A stretch of 64,000 nucleotides of DNA from Laccaria trichodermophora (taxonomy: Eukaryota; Basidiomycota; Agaricomycetes; Agaricales; Hydnangiaceae), in the NCBI GenBank assembly GCA_018417955.1, contig JACTVC010000023.1, positions 124,001 through 188,000 of the forward strand, given 5' to 3'. Numbering within the stretch: position 1 is the first letter of the stretch; every line of letters starts with the position of its first letter. A program made the position numbers and the translations under genes. Positions 1 to 12,978 of the stretch are shown here, piece after piece. The notes under the pieces were generated by a model. The model worked only from the letters and a program-made list of their open reading frames with translations. It made no database searches and was not told where the DNA came from.

Positions 1-1
1 A

Positions 2-3000
2 CCCAATCAACGAGCTAAGGTCTCCAATGTCATTACGGAATGGACAAAGTATGCAAATGTCAAGTTTGCTCAACTGGATTCCCCCCAGTCGGCCAATATT
101 CGAATTACCTTCGACCCAAGTTCCGGTTCTTGGGCGTATGTTGCAAAGGACATTAACAGAGTTGCCCAGTCACTTCCGACGTTGAACTTGGGCTGGTTAG
201 ATGATACTCCAGTTGCTAATACTACCGCGAACGAGAGAGGTGTCATACTACACGAATTTGGTCATGTTTTAGGCTTGATGCATGAGCATCAATCTCCCGT
301 GCGTGGTGGCAAGATCCATTTGAAGGCTGATGGTAAGTCCTATCGCCACGCTCTTTTGAAGTTGAGATTCTCATTCTTTTTTAAAGCAGTTATCGATTAT
401 TACACGGTCACTCAGGGATGGACAAGGCAAGACGTCATTAATCAGATTCTCGACGTTTATGCGTTGAAGGATGTCTCCAATTTCTCTGAGCTCGATCTGA
501 AATCCATCATGATGTCAGTCTCATCGTCATCGCTTGTGATCGATACTCATGTTATCATGATCAGGTACTTTATGCCAGCGGCAATGAATGAGGAGGGTGT
601 CGAGGTCAAACCTAATAATGAGCTTTCTGACATCGACAAGGCGTATGTGACACTCAACTACCCTCATCCCGTCGGTACCCCTCTCCTTGACCCGGTATGG
701 ACGTTCGAATACGCTCTGGGGATTGCTGGCGTTGATGGCAAAGCCAGGGACCGGATTCTTCAAGAGTACCGAAATTCCAATTGGCCCGAGGTTAGATACC
801 AGTTCACAAATTGGTGCATCACCGCTCGTGCTGCTCGGACAGAACGCCTAAACAGTGTGTCTAGCGGTGGTCAAGACACCGTGGGTAATCCCAGCCACGG
901 AGTGAAGGCCGAAGACAACATTGTGCTTGACTGGTGCGGTTCCCAACTGGATGACGTCGATGATGCTGGCAAGGGTGCTGCTCATGGCGTTGCCACGGTC
1001 GACAAGGACTTGTGGCTCCCTGGCGAGACCATCACATACACTTTCATCCAGGGTACTCAAGAAGCCACGCCGTATCGAAAGCAACGCATTCATCAAACCT
1101 TCGAGTACTACGCGAACATTACGTACCTCAACCTCATCTTCGTTGATTACGACCCCCAAAACTTGGCCGACATACGTATTTATTTTGGAGAAATTCCGGG
1201 AGGCAAGGCTGCGGGTCGGTCTGCCATTGGCAAGCAATCCATTAAGGGTCTCTCGAGTCAATTACTACACGGATTCCCACCTGAAACCTCCATGATTCTT
1301 AGCAAAGTTATCCCGAAAACTGAAGCTGAAGCGCAGGGTGAACGGGTGAAGCGGGTTGAACAGAGAACGCTTTACCACGAAATCGGCCACGCTCTTGGCC
1401 TTAAGCATGAACATGTATCCCCGTTCACAGAAACGACAGATCAACCAAATAAGGAGGTGTCGGTCGCAACGCCGTTTGACAAGAAATCGGTCATGTTGTA
1501 CGCGGGAAAGCAGCTCAAGGATACGAGTGCTTGGGATTCACTCGAACCATACTTCAACAAAGATTCGACGGAGTTTAACCACGTTCCCTCGGCAATGGAC
1601 CAGGCCTTTATTGGGGTGAGTTCCTTGTAGAATCTTTGTTACGAACATATTCTGACGCTCTTCCCAGGTTCTCTATCCTTATCCCGAAGGACACGTCAAG
1701 GACAGCTTTAAGGCAAACATCGACACTTTGGGTCTGTCAGAAAACTTTGCAGGCTATGCCAAGCAGCGAAACATTGCCTTTTCCCATTCTGGTCAGCCAG
1801 AATTTGCAGTGCAGATCGAAGCGCTACGAAATATGATCAAGGTTGATCTGGCACATTTCGTTGCAAGTCGCAGGACTACCGCTGCACCTAGTGCTGCGAG
1901 AGGACTGAATACAGACGTAGAACAACCACCATTTAAGGCTCGAGGAACCGCTCCGCCACCGGCGCCAACAGGGGGGTCGTTCATCGACATTCTTGTCGGT
2001 AAAATCACCGAATTGTTTGCGCCTAGCTCGGGTCAGGTTTTTGCGCTTCAGTTCCCAGGCCGATTTTTGGCTAAAGAGCAGTATGCTTGGGATAGCTCTA
2101 GCGCTGGCATCTATGGCCAGTTTGTCAAGCCAACGGTCGTTAACGAGAGCGAATTTAGGTTGACCGACCAACTGTACAACGTTGGAAACGTTATTGGCGC
2201 TCCCAATGGGATCAACTTGTCAATTGTTTACGAGCAATGTCTAAACAACCTGGTGCCCAGTATCCAGCCATCGGCCATTTCTTTCGCAAAAAAGCAAGAT
2301 CAGATCCGTAAATGGCTCCTGAGGGAGGTACCTGCGACTGGTTGGGTTAAGGACCTTATAGCCTCCCAGCACAATCCGCCTCCGCCGGTCACCGCGGTTG
2401 CGGCTGGGGGACTCGTTGCCGCTCGAGCTCTCAACGCTGGCGTAACTAGCGGGGCCGCCTCCTCTTCCGTCGACACACCAAAGCCTGCCTTTGCAGTTGC
2501 CAACAAGCTTACTGACAACAAGGTCAATCGTATGGAGCTTGCTGATGCGCTTATGACAGAGTACTTGACGGCGCAGCAAGCCTGGGAGCTTGAACGCGAC
2601 GAGATGATCAAAAGCGCCAAGGGCAATGCTTTGGAGAATGTCACTCGTCGGCTTGCCCATATTACCCCTATTCGTGAAGCTCAACTCGCATCAAAGTACG
2701 GCGATGCTGTTGTTCGCGGTTACTCGCATACGATTCGTCAATATCTTGGTTATATGGATATCAAGAGCGCCTCTGAATTCCTGCAGAACGCTAAGGATGC
2801 CCTTCGCCGGTCTGCCACCAGCTCCTTGGACGGAAGCTTGAAGGTTTATCCTGTTCAGATGCAACCTATTGACTGGTATCAAAGCCTTGACACTAATTTT
2901 ACCATGGAGGATCTCACCGCGGACCCCGACTTGATTGAACAACAAATCGATGCCAAATCGAAAGCTCTTGACGTTCTTCAATCACGCCTTGCCATCATAC

Positions 3001-4498
3001 AGCACAGCCCCACAACTGATCTCAAGGACCTGCAGGACAAACTTGATGCAGCACAGTCAGCTTACGATAAAGCTCAGGCTGAGCTGTCGATCACTTACAC
3101 AAGCAACATTATATCACTTGCTCAGACTTGCATCAACGCCAACAATGAGTTCGTCATGAGCGATTTTACCAAAGCAGCCAAGACTGCCAAGATTGCTGAT
3201 GCTGCTTTTACCAACATCGAACAGGGAATGGGCAAAGTCACCTCAGCCCAGCTCTCTGTTACTCAAACATCTCGTGCATATACTCGTCTCCTGTCAGCGA
3301 AGGTCCTTGCTGAGGCGACCGACACCACAAATGAGACGATTTTGATCACCACCCAGATCAACTCACTTAACAAGGACATTGCCGAACTCACCGCCCGTGT
3401 AAAGGCGTTGCGGTACAAGGATGATGCTACCACGGCGGTTCCTGCTCCGACTAACCTGACGAAAATGGGCAGCGCGAAGATCGCCTCCATCGTACCTGTC
3501 GATATGCTTCCCCAGGAAAAGACATCGGGCGGCAGCAGGTGGCAAGAATTCTACATGTATCACAAAGTCAATAGCACGTTCTCCACGAGTAGCCAGTCTA
3601 CCGAGGCCAACACCTCCAAATCGGATTGCAATTTCTTCTTTGGTTCCTACCACAGCGAATCCTCCAGCGCGAGCTCAGCCTCTAGTTTCCTCACAGAAAA
3701 CTCGTCAATTATGGTTAAGATTGGATTCCAGGCCACCTTGGTAACTGTCGATCGTTCAGGCTGGTTCCAACCCCAGTTCTTCAAACAATCGAACGGCTTC
3801 TACCACATCGACGACAACGTTTCTTGGTCCAAGTGGCCTGCAGATATTAAAACTACCGATGACTTGAGAACCAAGGGTGCATCTACTGGTGCTTTTGATA
3901 AGATTAATAAGTATCTCTTCCCCACATTCCCGGCCGGTTTCCTCATCTGTAAGGTTGGTTTTCTTTATTCTATCACCTCGCTATCCTCCGCTAATTTTTA
4001 CATCTTCTCATGTGTAGGACATTACTATCAAGGTCGAGCTAACGGCGACTGACGTTACATCCAAGGGTGAGGCCTATGAAAACGCTACTGCAACCTCAGG
4101 TGGCGTTCTCTGCTGGTCCACCAGCTCAAGTCACCAGGACCAAGGGTCCAGCAAATTATATTCCTATACGCAAGCCGAAGACGGTTTTATCATTCGCATT
4201 CCAGGTCCCCAGGTAACTGCCCACCTTCGTATTCCTCTTGTTAGCGTTGACGTCTCTTGCATAGATCTTGGGGTACATGATGCAGTTTACTGATCCGGAC
4301 ATGACTCAGCCACTCCCTGACCAGCTTCCCGACGGATTCCTCGTTCCTGACGACGAATTTAATGCTGTCGTGAATGGACCCATGACGGCTTCTCATACAG
4401 TTGCGGTCCCCACCTCCACGACCACTTCTGCAGCCAAATCTGGCGACCCAACGACATCTGACACTGCTACCCCTGCTACTAGCAAAGTCCTGGCCTAG
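2..4498 (+). CDS. Large protein with two tandem zinc metallopeptidase (ZnMc) domains, 5' end outside window
   Basis: The frame is open from base 2, so the gene starts upstream. Two copies of the metzincin zinc site are visible: HEFGHVLGLMHEH near base 262 and HEIGHALGLKHEH near 1378, each followed by SP. The second domain opens with W-x-PGETITYTF, the usual N-terminal strand of this fold. Introns inferred from GT/AG and restored family motifs: 333-389 (gives DVIDYY), 514-564 (restores SIMMYFMP), 1616-1667 (IG|VLYPYPEG), 3954-4017 and 4213-4264. Downstream of the peptidase pair lies a long region with a predicted coiled coil (about 2930-3120), a Ser-rich segment near 3590-3690, and a C-terminal block ending in IPGPQ|ILGYMMQ and a Thr/Ser/Pro tail. 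Both zinc sites look complete, so both domains could be catalytic. The non-peptidase half is not a family I can name. Secretion cannot be judged because the N-terminus is missing. Confidence 0.8.
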
Positions 4499-6600
4499 TG
4501 ATGCTTTTTTGTGTATCTTTTGTTACTACCCTGTGTACATTAATTTTCTTGTATAACCATGCCCTATCGTATAAGTTCGGTCCGTGACCCGTCTGTCACC
4601 GATTTTTGAAGCAATATGGAATGTTTGGAATGTACCGCCATGTCCTCTTTAGATCGGGTGACTGGGCATGAGAGCATCGAATTCATGAGTGGACTGTCCC
4701 TTTGGAATACGTAGGGGGCGACCTACCCATCCCGGCTATTACTATTACTAGCTGAACCGTAGACGAAACGAAACTTCCTTCGTTCGAAGTTGACATTGAG
4801 TCCTGATACATTTGACTTCCCAAGGTCGCGCTGTTGCTTCCATTATAGGTTTAGGCCAATATCTTGATTTCAAACAAATGTGTGAGGAAACCCGGATGAA
4901 AAGAGACACAGATTGACATGTGTCGTCAAATAATTGGTCCCAAAAATCATCGAGGGAGCGTTGAATTTTCCAAAGAGCTCCAACACTGGAGATATGTAAC
5001 AGCAAATTGTCAATCGGTAGGGTGGGGTGATGCGTGATCGTGACTCAGGCTGCTACAACACAGAGATAAGAGGCAAGATGAAGATAGAAAAATGGAGGGG
5101 TATCCTCATGTCCTTTACCAAAGGCCAGTCGTTGTGAGTAGCAAGGAAGACATAGCTGATGAATGACCGAGATGTACGGTGTAGATTGGGAAATGAATGT
5201 CCTCATAATTACCCTTGGCTGTGACCAGGTGGCAGATTGATCGATCCACGAGACTGACGGAACAAAGGTGTCGCATCAGAGGTTGTTTAAACTGTGAAGT
5301 CGCTAGACCTCAGGGCTTTCTGTGACGTAGTTTTTGTTCTACGACTCAACAAATGTAAACCGTTAATTGCCAAGAGGAGCCCAATCGAATATACTTCGAA
5401 CATTTATGGCTAAGCAGGCCACACGGGAGACATCCAGCTAGGTGTATTGGGGGGTGTAACAAATGGCGGGTGCCAGCTGTAATCGCATTGCGAGCATGTT
5501 GAGGAGGATTCCTTTCCAGATGCATATGACCGCGAGAGTTAATCGATAATCCTGTTGACCCTTTTAACACAAAAGTTGGATCATCCAAAGGGCAGCATAT
5601 CTTAGAAAGCTTTTGCAGCAACGATAAACTGAGGGCGGGATGGCACCGTGGTACCAAGGTCCAAGGAAGCTTCCTGCCCCCGACCTTCGCAGAATGTCGG
5701 ACCGCCCGCTGACCTGGCCAAGAGGTGTCAGATCCGCCGATCGCGGAAATCAATGATGTCATACCCTCTCCCCCCCACCCCCCCAAATAAGGCGATTCAC
5801 GTGGTATGTTTGGTAAACGGCAGGGCGGCAAGGGAATAGCGGCAGCATCTTATCCGACCTGAACAACGCAAGACGCATCCTCCTCAACATATCCTTCTCA
5901 TCATCGTGGTGTCTCGATAATGTATATAGTATATGGACTTGCCACTAATTCAAGAACCAACACCCCCGTTATCAACGTGTCAAGGTTCTGCAATTTGGTG
6001 GAGGCTCACCATATCGAACCTAGTACCCATTCTCCATCCACGACCCCACCTCTCGTTTCAAGCCCGGGTGTACTCTTCTTTTCGTCGATCCTACCAGCTC
6101 TCGTATATACGTGCGCTCCCCTTTTTACACTGGATCGTCGCCAACTCCAATCCCGCTGTCCACGAATAGCTGTTCAACATTCGCAAGGCACTTTCTTGCC
6201 TCCGCGCCCACAATAAAACCTGGCGTACACTCCTTGACCTTTGTGGTACTGAAGACATCCTTGGCCTACCAGATTTCCCAATTCTTAGCGCTCGATTCTG
6301 CCAAATCTCGTGCAAAGCAAGGTACCAGTAACACAAACAACACCGTTAAATCGCTCTGAACTGTTTGTAACGTTCAAGGGCATTCCCCACAACGACCATG
6401 ACGAGCTCGTTTTCTGAGTCCATGTCCCTCTCCAACCTTTCCATCTACCAATTTTGAGTCCCCAGCTTTTACTGTCACAGTATAATCTACCCTCAAAGAC
6501 CCCACCTATCCCTTTCATTGTTTAACATTACTTGCCCTCTGTTAATTCCATATCTATTACCTTGCTTGTCAAGGTCTGTTTCCACTGTCATAATTCTATG
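4499..6600. other. Intergenic, no supported gene
   Basis: About 2.1 kb with only short unrelated ORFs in several frames. The longest, 161 codons on the minus strand at 5346-5831, has no recognisable motif and no convincing intron structure. Pyrimidine-rich stretches occur near 5760-5790 and 6010-6130, which could be promoter-like for a fungal gene, but I see no gene after them. Confidence 0.5.
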
Positions 6601-6926
6601 GTAGAGCGGTCTAGACTGCACAGCATGTTGTATGGTTGGGTTTGCCATCAAAGCGTACCTCCCCAAGGTCATATATCCCTTTTATTACATCCGAAATCCC
6701 GTAGACCACTCTAGACTGCTTAGCATGTTGTTTGGTTGGGCTTGCCATCAAAGCGTACCTCCCCAAGGTCATATATCCCTTTTATTACATCCGAAATCCA
6801 GTAGAGCGCTCTAGACTGCTTAGCATGTTGTTTGGTTGGGCTTGCCATCAAAGCATACCTCCCCAAGGTCATATATCCCTTTTATTACATCCGAAATCCA
6901 GTAGACCACTCTAGACTGTTCAGCAT
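6601..6926. repeat. Tandem repeat, 100-bp period, about 3.3 copies
   Basis: Units start at 6601, 6701, 6801 and 6901 (partial), each beginning GTAGA followed by TCTAGACTG. Spacing is exactly 100 bp and divergence is a few substitutions. The array is open in one frame only because 100 bp units happen to lack stops locally; the resulting peptides are not a credible protein. Confidence 0.95.
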
Positions 6927-7400
6927 TTAGAGTTGTGGTACGTCTGTTCACAACGTTAACTTGAGTCTGTGGTTAAATGTGAGTTCATGGGTTCAAACCC
7001 TGTCATGTTATGAATGTTTTTTTTTTAAATTTTGTTCTTAGATACATCATCATTTCATTAATTGAAGAGAAAATCCTATGGCGGTCTTGATAATTTTTGT
7101 ATAATTTTTGTGATTACCCATTGTGATATTTTGATGTGACAAATATATATGACATTCGCCACTCCCATAACACTTCAAAACAACAAATACATCACAGAGG
7201 AGCCTTGAGCACAGCAGGCTACTTTAATTTGTACTACTTACGTAGCGAGCACTTATGTAGTGGCCATAACATTTTTTGCAGTAACTATTTCGGCATCTTG
7301 TCAATATCGTCTGTTAAAATTGTAAAAAAAAATGATCATTTAAAATTTATAACATGTACTACTGGATCATGAGAAGTTAACATTTAACACTGATGTCATT
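6927..7400 (+). other. AT-rich spacer with a pol III-like B-box
   Basis: GGTTCAAACCC at about 6991-7001 matches the tRNA/SINE B-box, with a possible T-arm pairing around it and a T-run just after (7017-7026) that could terminate pol III. No full tRNA fold is visible, so at best this is a SINE or tRNA relic. The rest of the stretch is AT-rich and appears non-coding. The 5' end of the Helitron probably lies here but I cannot place it. Confidence 0.3.
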
Positions 7401-8811
7401 TTGCAAAACCTTTCCCTGCTCTCACCTCATTTAACCTCTATGCAATCGGATACATCTCAGCTATCTTTGTGGGACACAACCACTGCAACTTCATGTCTTA
7501 CCCTTTATACTTGTATGGAAATCATCACTGCATGGCCACTGCCAACATTGCCTTATTGTGATCACTCATCAAGATCTTCTCTTATTAATGCTGCCATTGC
7601 TTTATCTGCAGAAAATCAAGCTTACCTTCTTAATAACCTAAAAAAAGGTCGTCCAGGTTTATCTGTCCTTAATGAAGCAGTACCTTCATCATGGTCAGTC
7701 AGTTCGGTCACAAAGGACCACAGATCTACAATATTTCCCAAATCCTTGATGCATGTGATGGCCTTCTGCATGCAGGTGCTCGTACCAGGTCCCAAATCAT
7801 GGAGGCACTTGTGGCTTTATCTATTGAAGATCAGGTACACGTGTGGAAGTCGTTATCCAGTCTTTCACCTGCCAAAAGACGTTCACATGTTGCTTTTGCT
7901 GGACCCTCAAAATGTTTAAGGACAAACATCAAACAAGCTAATCAAAGAGAGGACAGTTTGCAAGACCAAGAAATGCAAACTAGCTCTACGGTTACCGACA
8001 TTGCGCAAGAAAACACGGGTGTTGACCAGACTCCAGATTTTGATAACAGATTTCTCCATCTTCCCTCCGAGCAGCATATGAATGAAGGCATTTCCAATTT
8101 CTTGTCGCGCACTGGTAACGATGCGTTAGCCACAGCTGTTTGTGCTTCGTGCGCCAGGGAAGTTGGCACTGCTGAAGTTGTCCATTACACCCAAATGAAA
8201 TTCCCTTCCTTCATCATTTGCGTCCTTCTCGTTCCCATCCAGATCACCATTTGACGGAAGGAATGCTCCTTGAACATGCAGGTATTAACGCTGCAGGATT
8301 CACTGCAATATGCAATCAATGCAATCACAAGTTGTTGAGAAACTCCCTACCTCCTCTCTCCCTTTCAAATAACATGTGGATCAGAGAGATCCCATGGGTG
8401 TTGAAGGTTCTCACCCTTCCCGAGCGTCTTCTTATTGCAAAATATTACCCTGTGGCCTACATCGTCAAGCTCTATCCTAAAGACAGGCGTGCCCGTTATT
8501 GGAAGTCGGAAATGGCCAGTGGACTGAAGGGAAATGTGTCCACCTACCGCCTTGACAGCGAAGAAATTCAAGATATTATTCAAGGACCATGTATGCCTCC
8601 ACCAGCTTCTATATTATCATCAATTATCGGGGTGACCTTTGTAGGGCCCAAAAACGTGCCTTCGTCTTTGATGCTGGCAGATATGTTGTATGTCCGACGA
8701 AATCGCGTTAGACAGGCCTTGGAGTGGTTGAAGGCCAATAATCCCCTTTACCGCGACATGATTATATCAGAAGATCGACTTTCTCAATTACCACAGAATG
8801 GCGTCCCATGA
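7401..8811 (+). pseudogene. Helitron N-terminal region (DUF6570-like), broken
   Basis: Three frames must be joined: 7401-7690, 7691-8254 and 8218-8811. Recognisable content is ASCAREVG near 8150 and the block IPWVLKVLTLPERLL...ILSSIIGVTFVGPKN...LYVRRNRVRQALEWLKANNPLY, which precedes Rep in many basidiomycete Helitrons. A one-base frameshift lies near 8190-8215. A TGA at 8809-8811 interrupts QNGVP-stop-EIMSTV and the frame then continues without shift into the next feature, so this and the Rep were one protein. Two similar helical segments (near 7575-7640 and 7790-7860) look like an internal duplication. The true start is not identified. Confidence 0.75.
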
Positions 8812-10981
8812 GAAATTATGTCAACTGTGAAGCATTCAACAGATGTTGGTGCATTAGCTCGAGAACAGGATGGCTACGTACCAATTGATGATGACGATCA
8901 TCTTGAGGAAGATTTTGGTGCATTAGCTGGAGAACAGGATGGTTACGTTCCAATTGATGACGAAGATCATCTTGAGGAAGAGTTTGATATCTCTCAAGGT
9001 TCGTGTTCATCTTCTCATTATTACGGTTATAACTCACGCCGGCATAGATTACGCTATTGGCATTCCATCCGGCGTTGTTACAGCAGAAGACAACGACATA
9101 GAAATGGACTTAGCTGGTAAGCTTTCTGAACAGTCTTTTGAGTACTGAAGAGTTAAATAAATAGAAGATATTCTGGCCGCTGTGATACCAATTCAAGCCA
9201 CTGGCATGATCGACATTTCTGGGTCTGGTGTCACAGATAGCGATATTGTGTCACATGCCTTTGCAAATGCAACTGAAGAAGATCAGACTCCTTCGTTTCT
9301 GATACAGAGATCTAGTGCCTTTATCAATGAATACGCACGTAAGGACGAAGTAACGGGTTTGAGGTCTGATGGCGGACCAAGCAACCCTAACCATCTCTTG
9401 GGATCCTTCCCCGTCCTTTTCCCATACGGTGCTGGTGGGTTTGAAGTTTGGCATAAGGAAACCGTACCATATGAGGTTCACTCACGTTGGGCACTCCAAT
9501 ATCACGATAAACGCTTCTGCCACGATCTTCAATTCGTCTTCCAAGTGTTTGGTGTCATGCAGAAAAGAATGGTCTGCCGTTCCGCAGCGTTGCAAATGCA
9601 AAGATCTGCATATCGTAACAATGAAGTGGCCATACGGATGTTGAAGCCTGCTGATCTTCTGAAAGCGAGTGCTGAAGAAGCACGTTGCATACCTTTTTCA
9701 AATCCTTCTGTACAAGCTCTTCGCTCGCAGATAACTGCTGTACGAGCAAGCATCCAAGGCACTGATGAATCTTGCAAAAGCATTAGAACTAAAATTTGGA
9801 GCACTACAGTGATGCTGAATCCACCCAACCTTTGGATCACTATTAATCCAAGCAATACTCAAGACCCCATAGCGCAAGTTGTGGCAGGCGTCGAGTTAGA
9901 TTTGGACAAGTTTGATTCAATGGTTGGCCCTTCTTCAAAGGAGCGTAATTCAACGATTGCAAAGGATCCCTATGCATCAGCACGATTTTTTCATCTGGTC
10001 ATTCAAGTCGTTCTGGAGGAACTTTTTGGATTATCAGCTGCGAAAGGAGTGAAAAAAATTCAAAGAAAACCTGGGATAGTCGGAGAACTCAAAGCCTACA
10101 TCGGCTCTGTCGAAGCGCAAGGTCGGGGAAGTCTTCACCTTCACATTATCATATGGCTAGTTGGGGGCCCCACGGCTGAAGAAATGAAGGAGCTGTTAAC
10201 AAGTCAATCTTTCAGAGACAGGATCTGTGCCTTTATACACACCTGCATTAGTGCGGACATTGACGAACTTGACGAAGTTGAAATAAAGGCTCTGCCAAAG
10301 GAAAAAGGTGTCGCTTTTTCATGTCCTTTGGATCCATCAGAGGAAGATTACGCTGATAAGTGCAAAGCAAGGGATAAAATTGTCGCTAGAGCTGTTCAGT
10401 TTCATTCCTGCACCCAAGACACTTGCCTCAAAATGGTGAAGAATCGCCAAATCTGTAAAAGGCGGGCGCTGTTTCCTCTTTCCAGTGTGGAATGGATCGA
10501 GCCTTCTGGCGCTTGGGGGCCAAAGCGATATTGCGGAAAACTGAACAATTGGAACAAGTGGGTACTACGTGCATTAAGGGCCAACCACGATATCAAGTTG
10601 ATAACAAATGCACCTGTGACCAAGAATATTACGTGGTACCTCTCAACGTACACTTCAAAAAAACAATCGCACTCCAAAAATACTTCTGCAGTGCTAGCCA
10701 ATCGACTTGCTTTTCACAACCTACAAGAAAAAAAAGATCACGACAGCATCAACAGAAATAAAAGACTGCTGACCCGTTGCGTTAATTCCATTAGTCGCGA
10801 TCAAGAGTTCAGTGCACCTGAAGTAATCAGCTATATCATGGGATGGGGAGATCGTTATATCTCACACCACTTCGTTCCTATTTATTGGGATAGCGCCGCA
10901 GCTGCTCTGAAAAAGACATTTCCTGGTTTGAAAAGAAAAACGTTAAGCTTCATGTCTTCTGTAGGCTATCCGTTTTTTTGA
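8812..10981 (+). pseudogene. Helitron Rep (HUH endonuclease) portion
   Basis: Continuation of the DUF6570-like reading frame after the TGA. Introns 8999-9047 and 9117-9164 join SQ|DYAIGIPSGVV and DLA|EDILAAVIPIQ. Rep motifs are clear in the 9182-10981 exon: LWITINPSNTQDPI near residue 218, HLHIIIWL (the two metal-binding His) near residue 320, and WYLSTYTSKKQ with two candidate catalytic Tyr near residue 485. Role: nicks and re-ligates DNA during rolling-circle transposition. The exon ends in a T-run and TGA (10979-10981), after which a shifted frame (ESAMQLDAAQGP) continues to the LTR insertion, indicating a frameshift or an unrecognised intron. The 8848-8985 part holds a duplicated acidic 23-residue unit. 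Confidence 0.85.
8848..8985 (+). repeat. In-frame 69-bp tandem duplication in the Helitron ORF
   Basis: Two consecutive 23-residue units starting GALA and ending HLEEDF / HLEEEF, carrying DGYVPIDD. The start-to-start distance is 69 bp, so frame is kept. It adds acidic residues between the DUF6570-like and Rep regions. Confidence 0.85.
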
Positions 10982-11059
10982 CGTGTTTTGCATATAACAG
11001 TCATTGGTCGACATCATTTCCTGAGAGCGCAATGCAGTTAGATGCGGCCCAAGGCCCTG

Positions 11060-11378
11060 TGTGAAGCGTTCACTCTGAACTTCTCGCATAGCTGAAGCCA
11101 AGAGGGAAGGAGGAGGCAAGAATGGGTGGATCTGGGATCAACACCCATGAGTGAGCAATGAGCAGTTACAAGATACTCAGCTGGCCCAACATGATTATGC
11201 ATACTGTAGGAAGTACAGTTATACAAAGCACTACATGTAGTGCAAGAGGATGGCAAGACTGCTGACAAGGTGGTGGTTCAAGACAAAAGATCAATCTATT
11301 ATGTAAGATATCCAAATCTAGCTATATACCACTGTTTGACTATGGCCTCTGGGCATTCCCTTCCAATCCTATATCACA
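11060..11378 (-). repeat. LTR (3' LTR of copy 1)
   Basis: 319 bp, differs from the other LTR of the same element at one position, reading TATGCGAG where the 5' LTR reads TATGTGAG. Confidence 0.92.
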
Positions 11379-12179
11379 AAGCCCCCAATGTCCAGAGGGC
11401 ATGTAAGGAAAACAATGGTGGGGAAGAATAATAGAATAGAAATCCTCTTGCCCCCCAGAGTGAATATCAGGATAAAATGAGACCAAAAGGTAGCAAAGCA
11501 AAGAAGATGAATAAAAGAAAGAAAAAATTTGGCCCCAAATAATTTGCTATCTGGAAAGCTGGTCACTGTAAGCTCCCAGCTTAACCCAGAAATACCCATA
11601 TGATCCTCCCATTCTCTCTTCAGTGATGTATAACCATGAGTACTGGGAAACCATGCAAGTGGATGGCTTCCAGGTCATCCATCCCAACTCCATTGCCTTT
11701 CCCCATCAAGATGGTGTAGCATGCTTCCATCATACTTGTGGTCTGGGTATAAGACATGTATAGTGTGATAGAGGCTTGCGCCTCTCCACTCAGATCGTTG
11801 ATCCCAACTCAACTCCCTCTACCCATCAAGATGATGTAGCTTGCTTCCATTGTGGTGTGTCGTCTGGATGTGGGGAGTGTGTAATGGGATAGAGGCTTGT
11901 GCCTCTCCTCCCATCTTCCACCTATACTCCCCTACAGCCCCCCACTTTTCCAGTGTGTGAATCTCAAGAATCAAGCCAGGGAGGATAGAGGCGAAGAGAT
12001 CGTGCAGTGGAAAATTACAAGCCGTGATCCTAAGTTGGTGTCTGAGTGGGTAAAGGTGGTGCCATGTTGGGTAGGAATGATAAGAGGTCAAAGGAAAGGA
12101 GGGGAAAAAAATGTTGTCATAAATTTTGCCCCCCAGAGTGGACACAGGCCATGCAACACACAAGCAGCAATCTGTAAGG

Positions 12180-12555
12180 TTACCATGATTGAAGAAGAGT
12201 CTGCCACATAATGTGCGAGCAGCAACTCCTCAACACTGATCTGCCGCAAAACATGCGAGCTGCAATCAGGAGCCAGAAGGTTACCATGATTGAAGAAGAG
12301 TCTGCCGCATAATGTGCAAGCAGCAACTCCTCAACACTGATCCGCCGCGTAACACGCGAGCAGCAATCAGTACTTCTGAGGGACCCAGAAGGTTAGCATG
12401 ATTGAAGAAGAGTCCGCCGCGTAATGCGCGAGCTGCAACTCCTCCACACTGATCCGCCGTGCAACGCGCGAGCAGCAATCAGCCTTCTGATGGAGCCAGA
12501 AGGTTACCATGACTGAAGAAGAGTCTGCTGTGTAATGCGCAAGCAGCAACTCTCA
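12180..12555 (-). repeat. Degenerate short tandem repeat inside LTR element
   Basis: Recurring blocks with GGTTACCATGATTGAAGAAG and GCGAGCAGCAA alternate roughly every 100 bp. The same array is found in copy 2 at about 50,636-51,010. Non-coding in appearance. Confidence 0.7.
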
Positions 12556-12978
12556 ACCAGTTGAGGTGTCTCCCCTGCCCATAAGAGTCCTCCAATCAAG
12601 TCTTAACACCCCAAATAGAGGGGACATCCTGAGGTAGCCAAAAATGTGTTTGAGCATAGTGTAGTGATTTCTGGCCTGTTCCTGGAGATCAAATACCCGT
12701 TCGAAAGCTACGAACGACACCTTTCCAACGGTATAATTCGCGTATTGTGACGAGCCGTGGTCGTTGAGATAGAGAGGAAGTACCCAGAAACTGCAGTTCT
12801 GGAGTAAATGCATGCTGCAGACCAGGCTTTTGTCCGTTATTGATGTGAATAGGTGCGTCGGAAAGGTACAATTCAGACGTTTGAAATGGGCTATAGAACG
12901 TCCGATGCGAGCAGGTTATGACAATAGGAATGGGGAAATGGTTGTTGGAGAGATGACGCTGTAACGCAAGAACCGCTT

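Noticed and set aside
848..1261. Minus-strand ORF of 137 codons and other ORFs within the metallopeptidase gene
   Set aside because: They lie antisense or out of frame to a strongly supported coding exon and have no recognisable motif.
5346..5831. Minus-strand ORF of 161 codons
   Set aside because: No motif, no splice context, odd composition; treated as chance in a GC-mixed intergenic region.
6532..6914. Three consecutive 60-codon ORFs
   Set aside because: They are the 100-bp tandem repeat read in shifting frames.
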